Assembly (NCBI GenBank): GCA_002316675.1
Contig: DCDZ01000057.1
Coordinates: 36,876-70,277 of the forward strand
Source: Tyzzerella sp. UBA1042
Lineage (GTDB): Bacteria > Bacillota > Clostridia > Lachnospirales > Anaerotignaceae
Direction of reading: 5' to 3'
Length of the DNA: 33,402 nucleotides
Part shown: positions 1 through 6,790 of the stretch, piece after piece
Layout of the letters: the number at the start of each line of letters is the position of its first letter
How positions within the stretch are numbered: the stretch's first letter is position 1
Notes under the pieces: model-generated
What the model was told of the DNA's origin: nothing
Database searches by the model: none
Seen by the model: the letters and a program-made list of their open reading frames with translations, nothing else
Program-made: the position numbers and the translations under genes

Positions 1-798
1 GATTATAACATTACCGGGATTGTAGAAGGGTATCAAGAGGTAAAGGATGCGAAAAAAACCATATATGAGCGCAGGTATCCGCTGAAAGCCGGGAAGCCGG
101 CGGATAACGGCAAAGGCGGGGCAGACGTTAACGAAAAGATTTCTGTCAATGTGCAAACCTTTAAGCAGGCGGCGGATGAAGCCGAAAGCATTCTTGGGGG
201 CAGTGCTTCCAGAAGCTTTTATGTGCTGTTTGAAGGAACATTCATCGTCGATACCGAATATGGCAAGGCGGAAGAGCCCTTTTCTTTGGCTTTGCAGATT
301 CCCATTCCAAAAACTGCGGGATTCTATGAAATAGAGAATCCCGGGGAATTTTCTAAAACAAGTACGATTTCTACATCAAATGATAGAAAGATAGGGGCGA
401 ATCCGCTGCATATCATTCTGATTTTTGTCTGGGCTATGCTGTCTTTGGCTTTGGTTGCTGCAACGCTACGCTTTACCAGAAAACCAAATGAGGCAGAGGC
501 CTATAAAATGCAGTGGAAGGAGCACATGAGAAAGTATGGAAGCCGCATGGTTCAGTTAAAGGACTTTGACGAGGCATGGTTAGCAAGCGCCATCGAAGTA
601 GAGGATATGGACAACCTTGTTATGCTGTCTGAGGAAATGCATCAACCCATATGCGTTAGTTTGGATGAAAATGGTCTGCCGAAGATGGGTGTGTTTTATG
701 TGCTTCACGCAGACAAGAGTTACTTTTTTCGTTTGGAAAAAGTAACTACTTCTTTGGGGGTAGAGAAAAACACTGCAGGAAGTACAAAAGGGAACTGA
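1..798 (+). CDS. DUF5305-like membrane protein, C-terminal part (5' end outside window)
   Basis: The reading frame is open from the first base, so the start lies upstream of the window; about 265 residues are visible. The visible part is an extracytoplasmic domain of roughly 135 residues, one hydrophobic transmembrane segment encoded at about 406-468 (PLHIILIFVWAMLSLAL), and a cytoplasmic tail of about 110 residues rich in charged residues. This layout and the phrases around the membrane segment resemble DUF5305 proteins, which in Firmicutes and archaea sit beside SipW-type signal peptidases and TasA/camelysin-like proteins. That fits the next gene, whose signal peptide is of SipW-cognate type. 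The function of DUF5305 is not established. The family call is by recognition, and the stop and membrane segment are seen directly. Confidence 0.72.
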   Translation, partial: DYNITGIVEGYQEVKDAKKTIYERRYPLKAGKPADNGKGGADVNEKISVNVQTFKQAADEAESILGGSASRSFYVLFEGTFIVDTEYGKAEEPFSLALQIPIPKTAGFYEIENPGEFSKTSTISTSNDRKIGANPLHIILIFVWAMLSLALVAATLRFTRKPNEAEAYKMQWKEHMRKYGSRMVQLKDFDEAWLASAIEVEDMDNLVMLSEEMHQPICVSLDENGLPKMGVFYVLHADKSYFFRLEKVTTSLGVEKNTAGSTKGN

Positions 799-937
799 AG
801 GGGGAGAAGAAGGGGTACTGGAGGGTATGGAAAGAAGGGACGCAAGAGGGATTTATTCTGTTTGTTTGTACGTTATACTTTATTTAAGAAACAAAGAGGT
901 GTAACGAAAAAACTACTTTTAAAAGGGAGGACACATT
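799..937 (+). promoter_or_regulatory. Purine-rich spacer with possible promoter before the TasA-like gene
   Basis: The 139-base gap between the DUF5305-like gene and the TasA-like gene starts with a strongly purine-rich stretch (about 796-855). It then has a -10-like TATACT at 874-879 with a weak TTTATT at 852-857, 16 bases apart. A good ribosome binding site (AAAGGGAGG, ending near 930) precedes the ATG at 938. The gap suggests the TasA-like gene can be transcribed separately from the DUF5305-like gene. The promoter call is weak. Confidence 0.3.
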
Positions 938-1960
938 ATGAAGAGAACAAACAGAAAGTCCATTATTGGCGGTATGGTAGCATTATCCTTAATCCTTACA
1001 GGAACAGGATATGCATACTGGACAGACTCACTCAATGTAACAACAAAGGCAACCACGGGCGAGATGGAGGTCAGCTTTGTAGACTTGGGTCTCTATGCAC
1101 AATATGCGAATGAAACGAAGGCAAATGGCTGGAGTATTGTAGATGGGATCGAGAGAGATGGAAACAACGGATTTATTCCTGATGAGTATTTCATGAGAGG
1201 CTCCGCCAACTACAATATCATTGCGAAAGACGGCACCATTGATGCTTATAAGGATGAAGCGGCAAAATACAATAACATTGATTTTGATGCACAGCTTGTA
1301 GACGGAAAAGAAATTGGTAAAGATTTTAAGGGCGGTGCATCCGTAACTTACGGAAAGAATACCCTTGGCAGTGACAGAATTGAAATTACCGTGGACAATG
1401 TATACCCCGGATATGCTCAGGCATTCCGCAGTGACATTTTGAACCTGGGTACAATCGCAGCGAAGCTTAGCGATATGCAGTTTAACGCCGAAGCAATGGA
1501 TGGCAAAGAGCTTCATAAGGATATGCTGGGTGTTGCTGTTCTTGTAAACAGAGAGGCATACAATCCGAGTGAGGCAGATGCAAATACCTTTGGACTCTGC
1601 TCCTTGTTTGCAAACGGCGACAACTTCTTTACCATCGGCGGCGTTGACTTCCTTCGTTTATCAGCGCTGGAAGAAATTGGAGATGGCGCTGCAAGAGAAA
1701 TGCTTGAAAACAACCTTCTTTATGCACAGCCCGGCAGCGACAACAGATTGGACATTTTCTTAGCAATCGGCATGGATCCTGATGCAGAAGGTGTTTATAC
1801 AACAGGTTCTACAGAAGTTTTGACAGATAATGATGATAAAGAAAGCCAGAATAATGGGGCTGTTATCACAATCGATATGCTTTGGGATCAGTATAATGTA
1901 GGCGTGGATGCAGGAAATGCTAACATCCTTGCAGATCAGAATGCTGCTCAACCTAAATAA
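938..1960 (+). CDS. TasA/camelysin-like secreted protein with SipW-cognate signal peptide
   Basis: The 340-residue protein starts with an unusual signal peptide: basic MKRTNRK, a hydrophobic core (IIGGMVALSLILTGTGYAYW), then TDSLNVTTKATTGEMEVSFVD. This is the SipW-cognate class, in which the cleavage region is followed directly by a beta-rich TasA/camelysin domain. A segment near residues 150-170 (VDNVYPGYAQAFRSDILNLG) matches the 'YPG...N.G' core of TasA-like domains. The protein probably is exported through a dedicated SipW-type signal peptidase and forms surface fibres or matrix, as known for TasA. No signal peptidase gene lies inside the window; it would be expected upstream. The start is fixed by a strong Shine-Dalgarno sequence. 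The specific role is inferred from family only. Confidence 0.75.
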   Translation: MKRTNRKSIIGGMVALSLILTGTGYAYWTDSLNVTTKATTGEMEVSFVDLGLYAQYANETKANGWSIVDGIERDGNNGFIPDEYFMRGSANYNIIAKDGTIDAYKDEAAKYNNIDFDAQLVDGKEIGKDFKGGASVTYGKNTLGSDRIEITVDNVYPGYAQAFRSDILNLGTIAAKLSDMQFNAEAMDGKELHKDMLGVAVLVNREAYNPSEADANTFGLCSLFANGDNFFTIGGVDFLRLSALEEIGDGAAREMLENNLLYAQPGSDNRLDIFLAIGMDPDAEGVYTTGSTEVLTDNDDKESQNNGAVITIDMLWDQYNVGVDAGNANILADQNAAQPK

Positions 1961-2354
1961 GCTTCGTACAATAGATATCAGATGACTCCATATCATTAAA
2001 ATATCACAATATAGAAATAGGACCACTCGTTTTACGGGTGGCCCTATTTCTATACACAGATTCTCTCTACGTTAGGAATAGATTCTCCCCTTCAGTTGGG
2101 GTATTACAGTGTTGAAGGATATAGAAATCCGATTTCCTAGCCTAGTTTTACAAAATGTAAATCATTAGGATTTTGCGTTCTGTGAATACTTACTTTTTAT
2201 CAATCGTACAAATGGGTAAATGCAAATCACCAAGGCTTTTCTTTGCCGAACCACCCTTGCGATTTCCTGTACGCCACATCTGAAGGATTATAGTGCAACC
2301 GTATCTGCATAAACCTCATACTATAAAAGAATGACTTAACCTTTAAGGAGGGCG
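1961..2354. other. Gene-free stretch after the TasA-like gene
   Basis: These 394 bases hold the strong hairpin at 2010-2054 and a small CCCC-N7-GGGG hairpin near 2088-2102. Short frames on both strands lack ribosome binding sites and recognisable protein content, so I call no gene here. Confidence 0.5.
2010..2054 (+). terminator. Long hairpin, probable terminator of the TasA-like gene
   Basis: An inverted repeat of about 21 bp (TATAGAAATAGG... / ...CCCTATTTCTATA) with the inner arms ACCACTCGT and ACGGGTGG surrounds a 3-base loop. It lies about 50 bases after the TasA-like stop codon. There is no clean T-run after it, so it may act as a terminator or as a transcript-stabilising 3' structure. 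Confidence 0.6.
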
Positions 2355-2923
2355 TTACTTGCGGTTTCTTGTTAGGATTTTATCCGAAAAACTTTTCACA
2401 TCCTCCTGTATTTTTGATTATATTTTTGTATCTACCGTATCCCAATCTGTAGCATAGACAAGCTTTCCAAAGGTGTATGTACGCGCCACACCCCAAAATG
2501 TCATGCTATCCTTCAGATCACGCAGTGCTGATTTGGTTCCGGCGCCTGCCGCCGTGGATATGAGCAGTGCCTGTTTTTTGAACATTTTTCCGTTGGGCTG
2601 ATGGGGCATCCAGCGATATCCGAAATGATCAAGGAAAGCCTTTACTTGGCCCGGAACGTGATAGACATAAACGGGTGCGGTGAAAATGAGTAATTCAGGT
2701 CCATCCATGGTATCTGTAATTGGTTTTAAATAGCCGTAATGGGGACACTTTGTATGATCAGTAAAGCAATTCCAGCAGCCGCTGCAGAATTTAGGCATAT
2801 CCTTTGGAAGAAAAACTCGGTAACACTGTGCTTTCCGGATAAGCGCTGAATAAATTGTTGTGCAATATTGTATGTTCTGGATTTTGACTTGCGTTGTGTT
2901 CCGTAAATAACTGTAATCTTCAT
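2355..2923 (-). pseudogene. NAD(P)H-dependent flavin oxidoreductase / iron-sulfur flavoprotein-like gene, frameshifted and with premature stop
   Basis: The N-terminus is read from the ATG at 2923 (MKITVIYGTQRKSKSRTYNIA, the phosphate-binding start of the flavodoxin-like fold). It changes frame at a T5 run (A5 on the plus strand, near 2812-2816). One extra T would join TEFF to LPKDMPKFC. The second part carries a compact Cys cluster CSGCWNCFTDHTKC (C-x2-C-x2-C-x6-C), as in iron-sulfur flavoproteins, and a typical APVYVYHVPGQVKAFLDHFGYRW segment. A TAA at 2418-2420 then interrupts it. Beyond that stop, 20 further codons in the same frame still read like the family's C-terminal helix (SKIQEDVKSFSDKIL) to a second stop at 2355-2357. 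The restored product would be about 189 residues. Two independent lesions argue for a true pseudogene, not one sequencing slip. Neighbouring genes are also decayed. Confidence 0.78.
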
Positions 2924-3402
2924 AGCATCTCACACCTTTTGTTTTAACATACTGTGTCTCATTTAAAATATGATATTGGGATCATATCTTTGGTAACACG
3001 CATTTACATCATGATTACCTTTATCAGCATAAGATAAACATTACATTAGCTATATTGATACTTTGGTTGATGAAAGTCTGTTATGCTCCTCGTTGTTTTC
3101 TGCATAGAAATAATGCTGTACTTCATCGTCAAATAAAGCATGAGAAAGCCATCCTTGTCGTTTTCAGTTGAAATAGAGGCGGCGTAATTGATTTTTCTAT
3201 TTTTGTGCTGTATTGGTGGACAAAATATGGTACTATCAAAGTATCAAAATCGTTTTTCCAAAGGATGGACTGGTTTGGAGGTCAAGAATTTTATGACAGC
3301 GTGTTTTCTTCTGCAATGATAACAATGGACAATCAATACATGGCTATCATGAGGGGCAATGTGAACAACCGGCATATAGTATAAGAAAGGTGTGAAGACC
3401 CT
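2924..3402. other. Gap with probable gene remnants only
   Basis: These 479 bases between the flavoprotein pseudogene and the lipoprotein remnant contain no intact gene I can support. They hold a probable minus-strand remnant at 3050-3225. They also hold an unidentified open plus frame that runs through about 3181 to the stop at 3380-3382, with an internal ATG at 3265 (MDWFGGQEFYDSVFSSAM...). The two overlap on opposite strands, and neither has a convincing start signal. Confidence 0.45.
3050..3225 (-). pseudogene. Unidentified frameshifted gene remnant
   Basis: On the minus strand, one frame reads INYAASISTENDKDGFLMLY and the next frame continues naturally as DDEVQHYFYAENNEEHNRL to a stop at 3050-3052. 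One base missing from a T-run would explain the break. The charged, soluble-looking composition suggests formerly coding DNA, but I do not recognise the family and see no start codon with a ribosome binding site. The opposite strand is also open here, so the direction is not certain. Confidence 0.28.
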
Positions 3403-3660
3403 ATAAAAAAGATGAGGATTGCGATTGCCATAATCAGGATCCTTGTAGTCTTATTATCATGCAGAACACATGAGAAAGAAACATATATAGGATACATTAT
3501 TTTTCTGAAAGATACTTCTCTTCATTTCAATCCGTTTGCGTTTATTACGGCTGATGAAACAGAGCGGGTAAATGCATTAGAAATAACGCAAGCCGATATG
3601 CCAAATGGTTATTATATTTATGACGAGGATGATGAAATACTAATTTTCAAAAAAGGAAGG
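3403..3660 (+). pseudogene. Lipoprotein N-terminal remnant, start codon lost and 3' end replaced
   Basis: A lipoprotein-like beginning (AIAIIRILVVLLSC with lipobox LLSC) is followed by KETYIGYIIFLKDTSLHF... and ITADETERVNALEITQADMPNGYYIYDEDDE. The second stretch resembles a domain of Clostridia lipoproteins of unknown function. The Shine-Dalgarno-like AAAGGTGTGA at 3387-3396 is correctly spaced for codon 3403-3405, which reads ATA-AAA-AAG-ATG. The ancestral start was therefore probably ATG (MKKMR...) and has mutated to ATA. The remaining ATG at 3412 is poorly spaced. The frame runs without a stop directly into the next gene, so the C-terminal part of this lipoprotein has been lost, apparently by deletion. 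Confidence 0.5.
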
Positions 3661-3666
3661 CGTTTG

Positions 3667-4066
3667 GTGAAAAAATCTACGTTGATCATGATAGCTATAC
3701 TTTGTTTAGTACTGGGAGTTATAGGTGTTTATCATATAAAAAATGCAAAAAACGATTTTTCAAGCATCCTGCTGGAGGAAAAGCAGGTAGGGGCATACGA
3801 CAAATATAAATTAGCAATTACAGATATTACTGTAAGGGAGGATATTTTAAATTTGTGCCATAAGTTAGAGGACGAGGTTGTGGGGGGACATGGTAATACA
3901 GAAGTTTTCATCGCAAGACTTAGCAGAGTCTTTATATAACTGCGAGGTGTTAACTTCAATAGAAGTATTGCATGAGAATGTCTATATATTTTATACCACT
4001 AAGGATCAATTGAAAGTATACCTAAGTTATGGTTACGGGTTTTGTACCATTGGATATATTGGATGA
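3667..4066 (+). pseudogene. Small membrane-anchored protein of unknown family, frameshifted at a G6 run
   Basis: A GTG at 3667 lies six bases after AAAAGGAAGG (3651-3660), a strong ribosome binding site inside the frame inherited from the upstream lipoprotein remnant. The product starts with KKSTLIMIAILCLVLGVIGVY, a single N-terminal membrane anchor or signal, then a soluble part. At the G6 run (3882-3887) the frame ends in a non-homologous tail. Removing one G restores DEVVGDMVIQKFSSQDLAESL... to a natural stop at 4064-4066, about 132 residues. I do not recognise the family. Whether this is a real mutation, a phase-variable tract or a sequencing error cannot be settled from one read of the sequence. 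Confidence 0.5.
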
Positions 4067-4189
4067 GAAAAAGGATATATGCATTAGAACTACAGAAAAT
4101 GAAGGTTTCCTGTAAAAAACTTTTCAAAAGACGAGGCCTAAGCCTCATTGTTATAAAACAAAGAAGTGCATAAAGGAGCAAGATAGATG

Positions 4190-4218
4190 TTGACATTTAA
4201 TTATTATTGATATATAAT
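4190..4218 (+). promoter_or_regulatory. Consensus sigma-A promoter
   Basis: TTGACA at 4190-4195 and TATAAT at 4213-4218 are separated by exactly 17 bases, a perfect match to the housekeeping consensus. The nearest intact downstream gene on this strand is the PTPS/QueD-like gene, about 270 bases away. Confidence 0.75.
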
Positions 4219-4234
4219 ACTAAAAGAGTATTAT
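4214..4234. promoter_or_regulatory. Operator-like inverted repeat overlapping the -10 box
   Basis: ATAATACT-AAAAG-AGTATTAT is a perfect 8-bp inverted repeat with a 5-base spacer that covers the -10 box and the likely transcription start. The position is typical of a repressor operator. The regulator is not identified and none is encoded next to it. Confidence 0.45.
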
Positions 4235-4485
4235 TATTAATAAGGAATGATTGCATATCATGAAATGCCATTTATCGTTCATTGATTCTTGAAGCAGTAA
4301 GAGGATTTTAGCTTACCGGCGAGGATATTATTTTCACAGGTATCTGACATGAATGCAATACGAATTCAGTAAGATGTTTGACGCAACGGCAATGATACAA
4401 TGGATACAGAAAAAGCAATCAACGCAAGGACGGCGCATACGGGAGCATAAAACACCCGTAAATATATAATAAAAGGAGAATGATT

Positions 4486-5052
4486 ATGAGAAGTTTCACT
4501 ACGTTAGATTTGCAATATGCACACAGATTCTATGGATTCAAAGGGGAAGCACAGTATTTGCACGGACATACAGGCGTATTGACAATTGAGGTTGAGGATA
4601 CTGTCAATATGGGGGTCAATATGGTATTCCCATGTAATGAAATTCATAAAACCGCATGGGAAGTTTTGCAAAACTTTGATCATGCCCTGGTTTTAAGAGA
4701 AGACGATCCATTGCTTCCTGCGATTCTCGGTGTTTACGAAGAACAAGGCATTAAAGATGGCGCGCCAAACAATATGCAAAAAGGCCCTTCCTTCAAGACA
4801 GAACTTGCAACAGCATATCCCGAATGTCGTTTAGTTGTTACAAAAGAAACGATGACCGTGGAAGGCATGATTAAAATAGTTTACGATTTACTGAAGGATA
4901 AGCTAAACATTGTTAAAATTACGTTTACAAGCGGCGTAAATGGAGCTACAGAAGAATACGATCCTCAAAAAAATACGATAGACCGGTGTCCATTATGTGG
5001 CATTTCGTTAGACGAAAATGGCGTATGCCCTAAATGCGGATACAAGAAATAA
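4486..5052 (+). CDS. 6-pyruvoyl-tetrahydropterin synthase / QueD-fold protein with C-terminal zinc ribbon
   Basis: The 188-residue product shows the PTPS-fold zinc ligands: H13 in YAHRF and H26/H28 in LHGHTG. It also has FDHALVL near residues 65-71 and the TMTVEGMIKIVYDLL segment of the family. QueD enzymes make 6-carboxytetrahydropterin for queuosine; related enzymes act in biopterin or folate synthesis. The catalytic Cys usually found four residues before HGH is Ala22 here, with Glu21 next to it, so normal QueD activity is doubtful. A short zinc ribbon (CPLCGISLDENGVCPKCG) closes the protein. The start at 4486 is chosen over ATG 4480 because AAAGGAG then sits 7-8 bases away. No other queuosine or folate genes are in the window. 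Confidence 0.75.
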   Translation: MRSFTTLDLQYAHRFYGFKGEAQYLHGHTGVLTIEVEDTVNMGVNMVFPCNEIHKTAWEVLQNFDHALVLREDDPLLPAILGVYEEQGIKDGAPNNMQKGPSFKTELATAYPECRLVVTKETMTVEGMIKIVYDLLKDKLNIVKITFTSGVNGATEEYDPQKNTIDRCPLCGISLDENGVCPKCGYKK

Positions 5053-5106
5053 TCTTATTTGCAATTTCAAATGTAATTTTTATAAATGGAAACTGATACA
5101 AATCAG

Positions 5107-5140
5107 GCACTCTATGGAACGATGCGTAGAGTGCTTTGTT
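5107..5140 (+). terminator. Rho-independent terminator of the PTPS-like gene
   Basis: GCACTCTA (5107-5114) pairs perfectly with TAGAGTGC (5127-5134) and is followed by TTTGTTTG. It lies 54 bases after the stop codon. Confidence 0.7.
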
Positions 5141-5232
5141 TGTGTACAGATGTATTTATAAAATTTACGGCCGAACCGGACTGGAATTCACTGTGCATTT
5201 AATATATGATAAATATAAGTATGAGTAGCAGC

Positions 5233-5274
5233 AAAAATACCCTTAATCTGAAAATTTGGATTAAGGGTATTTTT
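5233..5274. terminator. Bidirectional terminator-like hairpin
   Basis: A 16-bp perfect stem, AAAAATACCCTTAATC with GATTAAGGGTATTTTT, encloses a 10-base loop. A-rich and T-rich flanks on the two sides allow termination in both directions. Confidence 0.7.
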
Positions 5275-5581
5275 ATGGGATAGAGAAAAAAGGGCTGTGG
5301 TTTAATGTAATCACCACCTAAGGTTCAGGCCGGATCTGTTTTATGATGCAAATAGTATTATCAATACAAGGCTTCATGCTGCATAGTCTTGGAGCACAGA
5401 AAAAATGAAGAATTGAACGGATTGCAGCATGGGCTCATGCTACGGTTTCCGGTATGGTGAAAATAGCGGATGGTTATGGGGGAGATATTGTGATTTTTGG
5501 CGATACCGAAAAGGGAAAGCAGGCCCATTTGCATATCGGAAAACATCATACAAAGAAGGAAAAGGGTGGGGGATCAAAAGA

Positions 5582-5956
5582 TGAATTATGTGAAATGTCC
5601 TTATCATACGGTGCGAGTGTACCTGAGGCTGGGAACGGATTCAGCGTAACTCATTGAAACACGGAAGTAAGTGAACAAAACTGTCGGCAGAAGCATCCGA
5701 CGGAGTTCATATGATGAAATCTATGCCCGGCCCTTATACAAATATAAAATTTATGCCCACCGGCGGAATTATTGCAAAAAATATGAACGAATATTTAGGG
5801 TTTTCAAAGGTGATCGCCTGCGGCGGAAGCTGGATGGTAAATGCTGATTTGATTGCCCAAAAGGTATTTGATAAAATTACGGATCGGACAAAAGAAGCAG
5901 TTATGACAATGCTGGGTTTTGAATTAAAGCATATTGGCATAAACTGCGAAGATGCT
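5582..5956 (+). pseudogene. eda: KDPG/KHG aldolase remnant
   Basis: In one frame, interrupted by several stops, the DNA still aligns by eye with the second half of 2-keto-3-deoxy-6-phosphogluconate aldolase. Visible pieces are NVLIIRCECT (cf. PGC.TP), LKHGSK, TKLSAEASDGVHMMKS (cf. FPAEASGG..M.K), YTNIKFMPTGGI (the phosphate-binding TGG motif) and FSKVIACGGSWMV. It then has TKEAVMTMLGFELKHIGINCE, the start of the C-terminal VOC-like extension found in clostridial homologues. The N-terminal half and the rest of the extension are absent. The frame runs directly into the kdgK remnant. The enzyme normally cleaves KDPG to pyruvate and glyceraldehyde-3-phosphate; this copy cannot. Confidence 0.78.
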
Positions 5957-6790
5957 GTACAGGCAGATAACGTTGCCGTTTCCCTAGCAAACTACGGCTT
6001 TGATGCAAAGTTTGTTACGAAGCTACCAAAGCATGAAATTGGACAGGCGGCAGTAAACTCTCTTAGAAAATACGGAGTGGTTACTTCTTTTATCGCCCGG
6101 AGCGGAGAGCGGGTTGGAATTTATTTTTTAGAAAAAGGGGCTTCCCAGCGTCTGTCTAAGGTAATTTATGATAGGGCAGAATCTTCTATTGCGACTGCCG
6201 CAGCAGGCGATTTTAATTGGAAAGAAATTTTTGAAGGGGCGGAATGGTTCCACTTTACCGGTATTACGCCTGCATTGAATGATGCTGTGGCTGCCATTTG
6301 CTTAGAAGCTTGAAAAGCTGCAAAAAAATGGGTGTAACCATTTCTTGTGATTTAAACGATAGAAACAAATTATGGACAAAAGAAAAAGCGGGTCAGGTCA
6401 TGGCTCAATTATGTCAATATGTAGATGTATGCATTGCAAATGAAGAGGATGCTGCGGATGTATTTGGCATTCATGCAGCAAATACCGATGTTACAAGAGG
6501 TACGGTCAGCCATGCAGGGTAGAAAGATGTTGCAAAACAATTGGCAGATCGATTCCAATTCAGAAAGGTTGCCATTACTTTAAGAGAATCTCTTTCTGCA
6601 AATGATAACAATTGGTCTGCAATGCTCTATGATGGAACTGATTATTTCTTCAGCAAAAAATTTAAAATGCATATCGTTGGCCGTGTCGGTGGTGGCGACA
6701 GCTTCGGTGGAAAGTGATTTTAACATGGTTTCTATAGAGGAAGTGAAAAAACTTGCTGGCGGCGATGCTTCTGGCCGTGTGCAAAGATAA
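5957..6790 (+). pseudogene. kdgK: 2-keto-3-deoxygluconate kinase remnant
   Basis: A PfkB-family sugar kinase typical of KDG kinases is readable in pieces: VQAD-NVAVSLANYGFDAKF, FVTKLPKHEIGQAAVNSLRKYG, WFHFTGITPALND, GVTISCDLNDRNKLW, IANEEDAADVFGI and VAKQLADRFQFRKVAITLRES. The ATP/anion-hole motif GGGDSFGG and the conserved tail GGDASGRVQR also remain. Lesions are a deleted N-terminus and internal YGGGEA region, a TGA at about 6311-6313, a lost A in the A-run near 6321-6327, a TAG at 6520-6522, and a deletion joining GGDSFGG to the last 25 residues in another frame. The gene is unambiguously dead. With the eda remnant it marks a lost uronate/pectin-sugar (KDG) catabolic unit. Confidence 0.85.

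Larger units (their letters stand above)
4067..4485 (+). other. Promoter and long leader region before the PTPS-like gene
   Basis: This 419-base gap holds a weak GAGGC/GCCTC hairpin (4133-4146), a consensus promoter (4190-4218), an overlapping inverted repeat (4214-4234), a GTAAG/CTTAC hairpin near 4297-4318, and an ACGGG/CCCGT hairpin (4439-4459) just before the ribosome binding site. Short frames such as MDTEKAINARTAHTGA near 4400 look faintly coding but are broken. The leader does not match preQ1 or THF riboswitch sequences that I know. Confidence 0.45.
5053..5581. other. Gap with two terminators and an unidentified open frame
   Basis: After the PTPS-like gene come the terminators at 5107-5140 and 5233-5274. 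A plus-strand frame then runs through ERIAAWAHATVSGMVKIADGYGGDIVIFGDTEKG... (about 5409-5657). It has no clear ribosome binding site and I do not recognise it. Because it overlaps the decayed eda remnant, it is probably another gene remnant or chance. Confidence 0.4.

Noticed and set aside
796..860. Purine-rich tract as a possible TRAP (MtrB) target
   Set aside because: Only three GAG triplets are seen and they lack the regular 2-3-base spacing needed for TRAP binding.
2200..2330. Small minus-strand frame beginning MRFMQIRLHYNPSD
   Set aside because: It has no ribosome binding site, only about 30 residues and no family resemblance.
4374..4450. Nitroreductase N-terminus (MDTEKAINARTAHTG)
   Set aside because: The resemblance is to a few residues only, the frame stops at once and there is no ribosome binding site.
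4260..4470. preQ1 or THF riboswitch before the PTPS-like gene
   Set aside because: The sequence lacks the conserved cores of these riboswitches; only small unrelated hairpins are visible.
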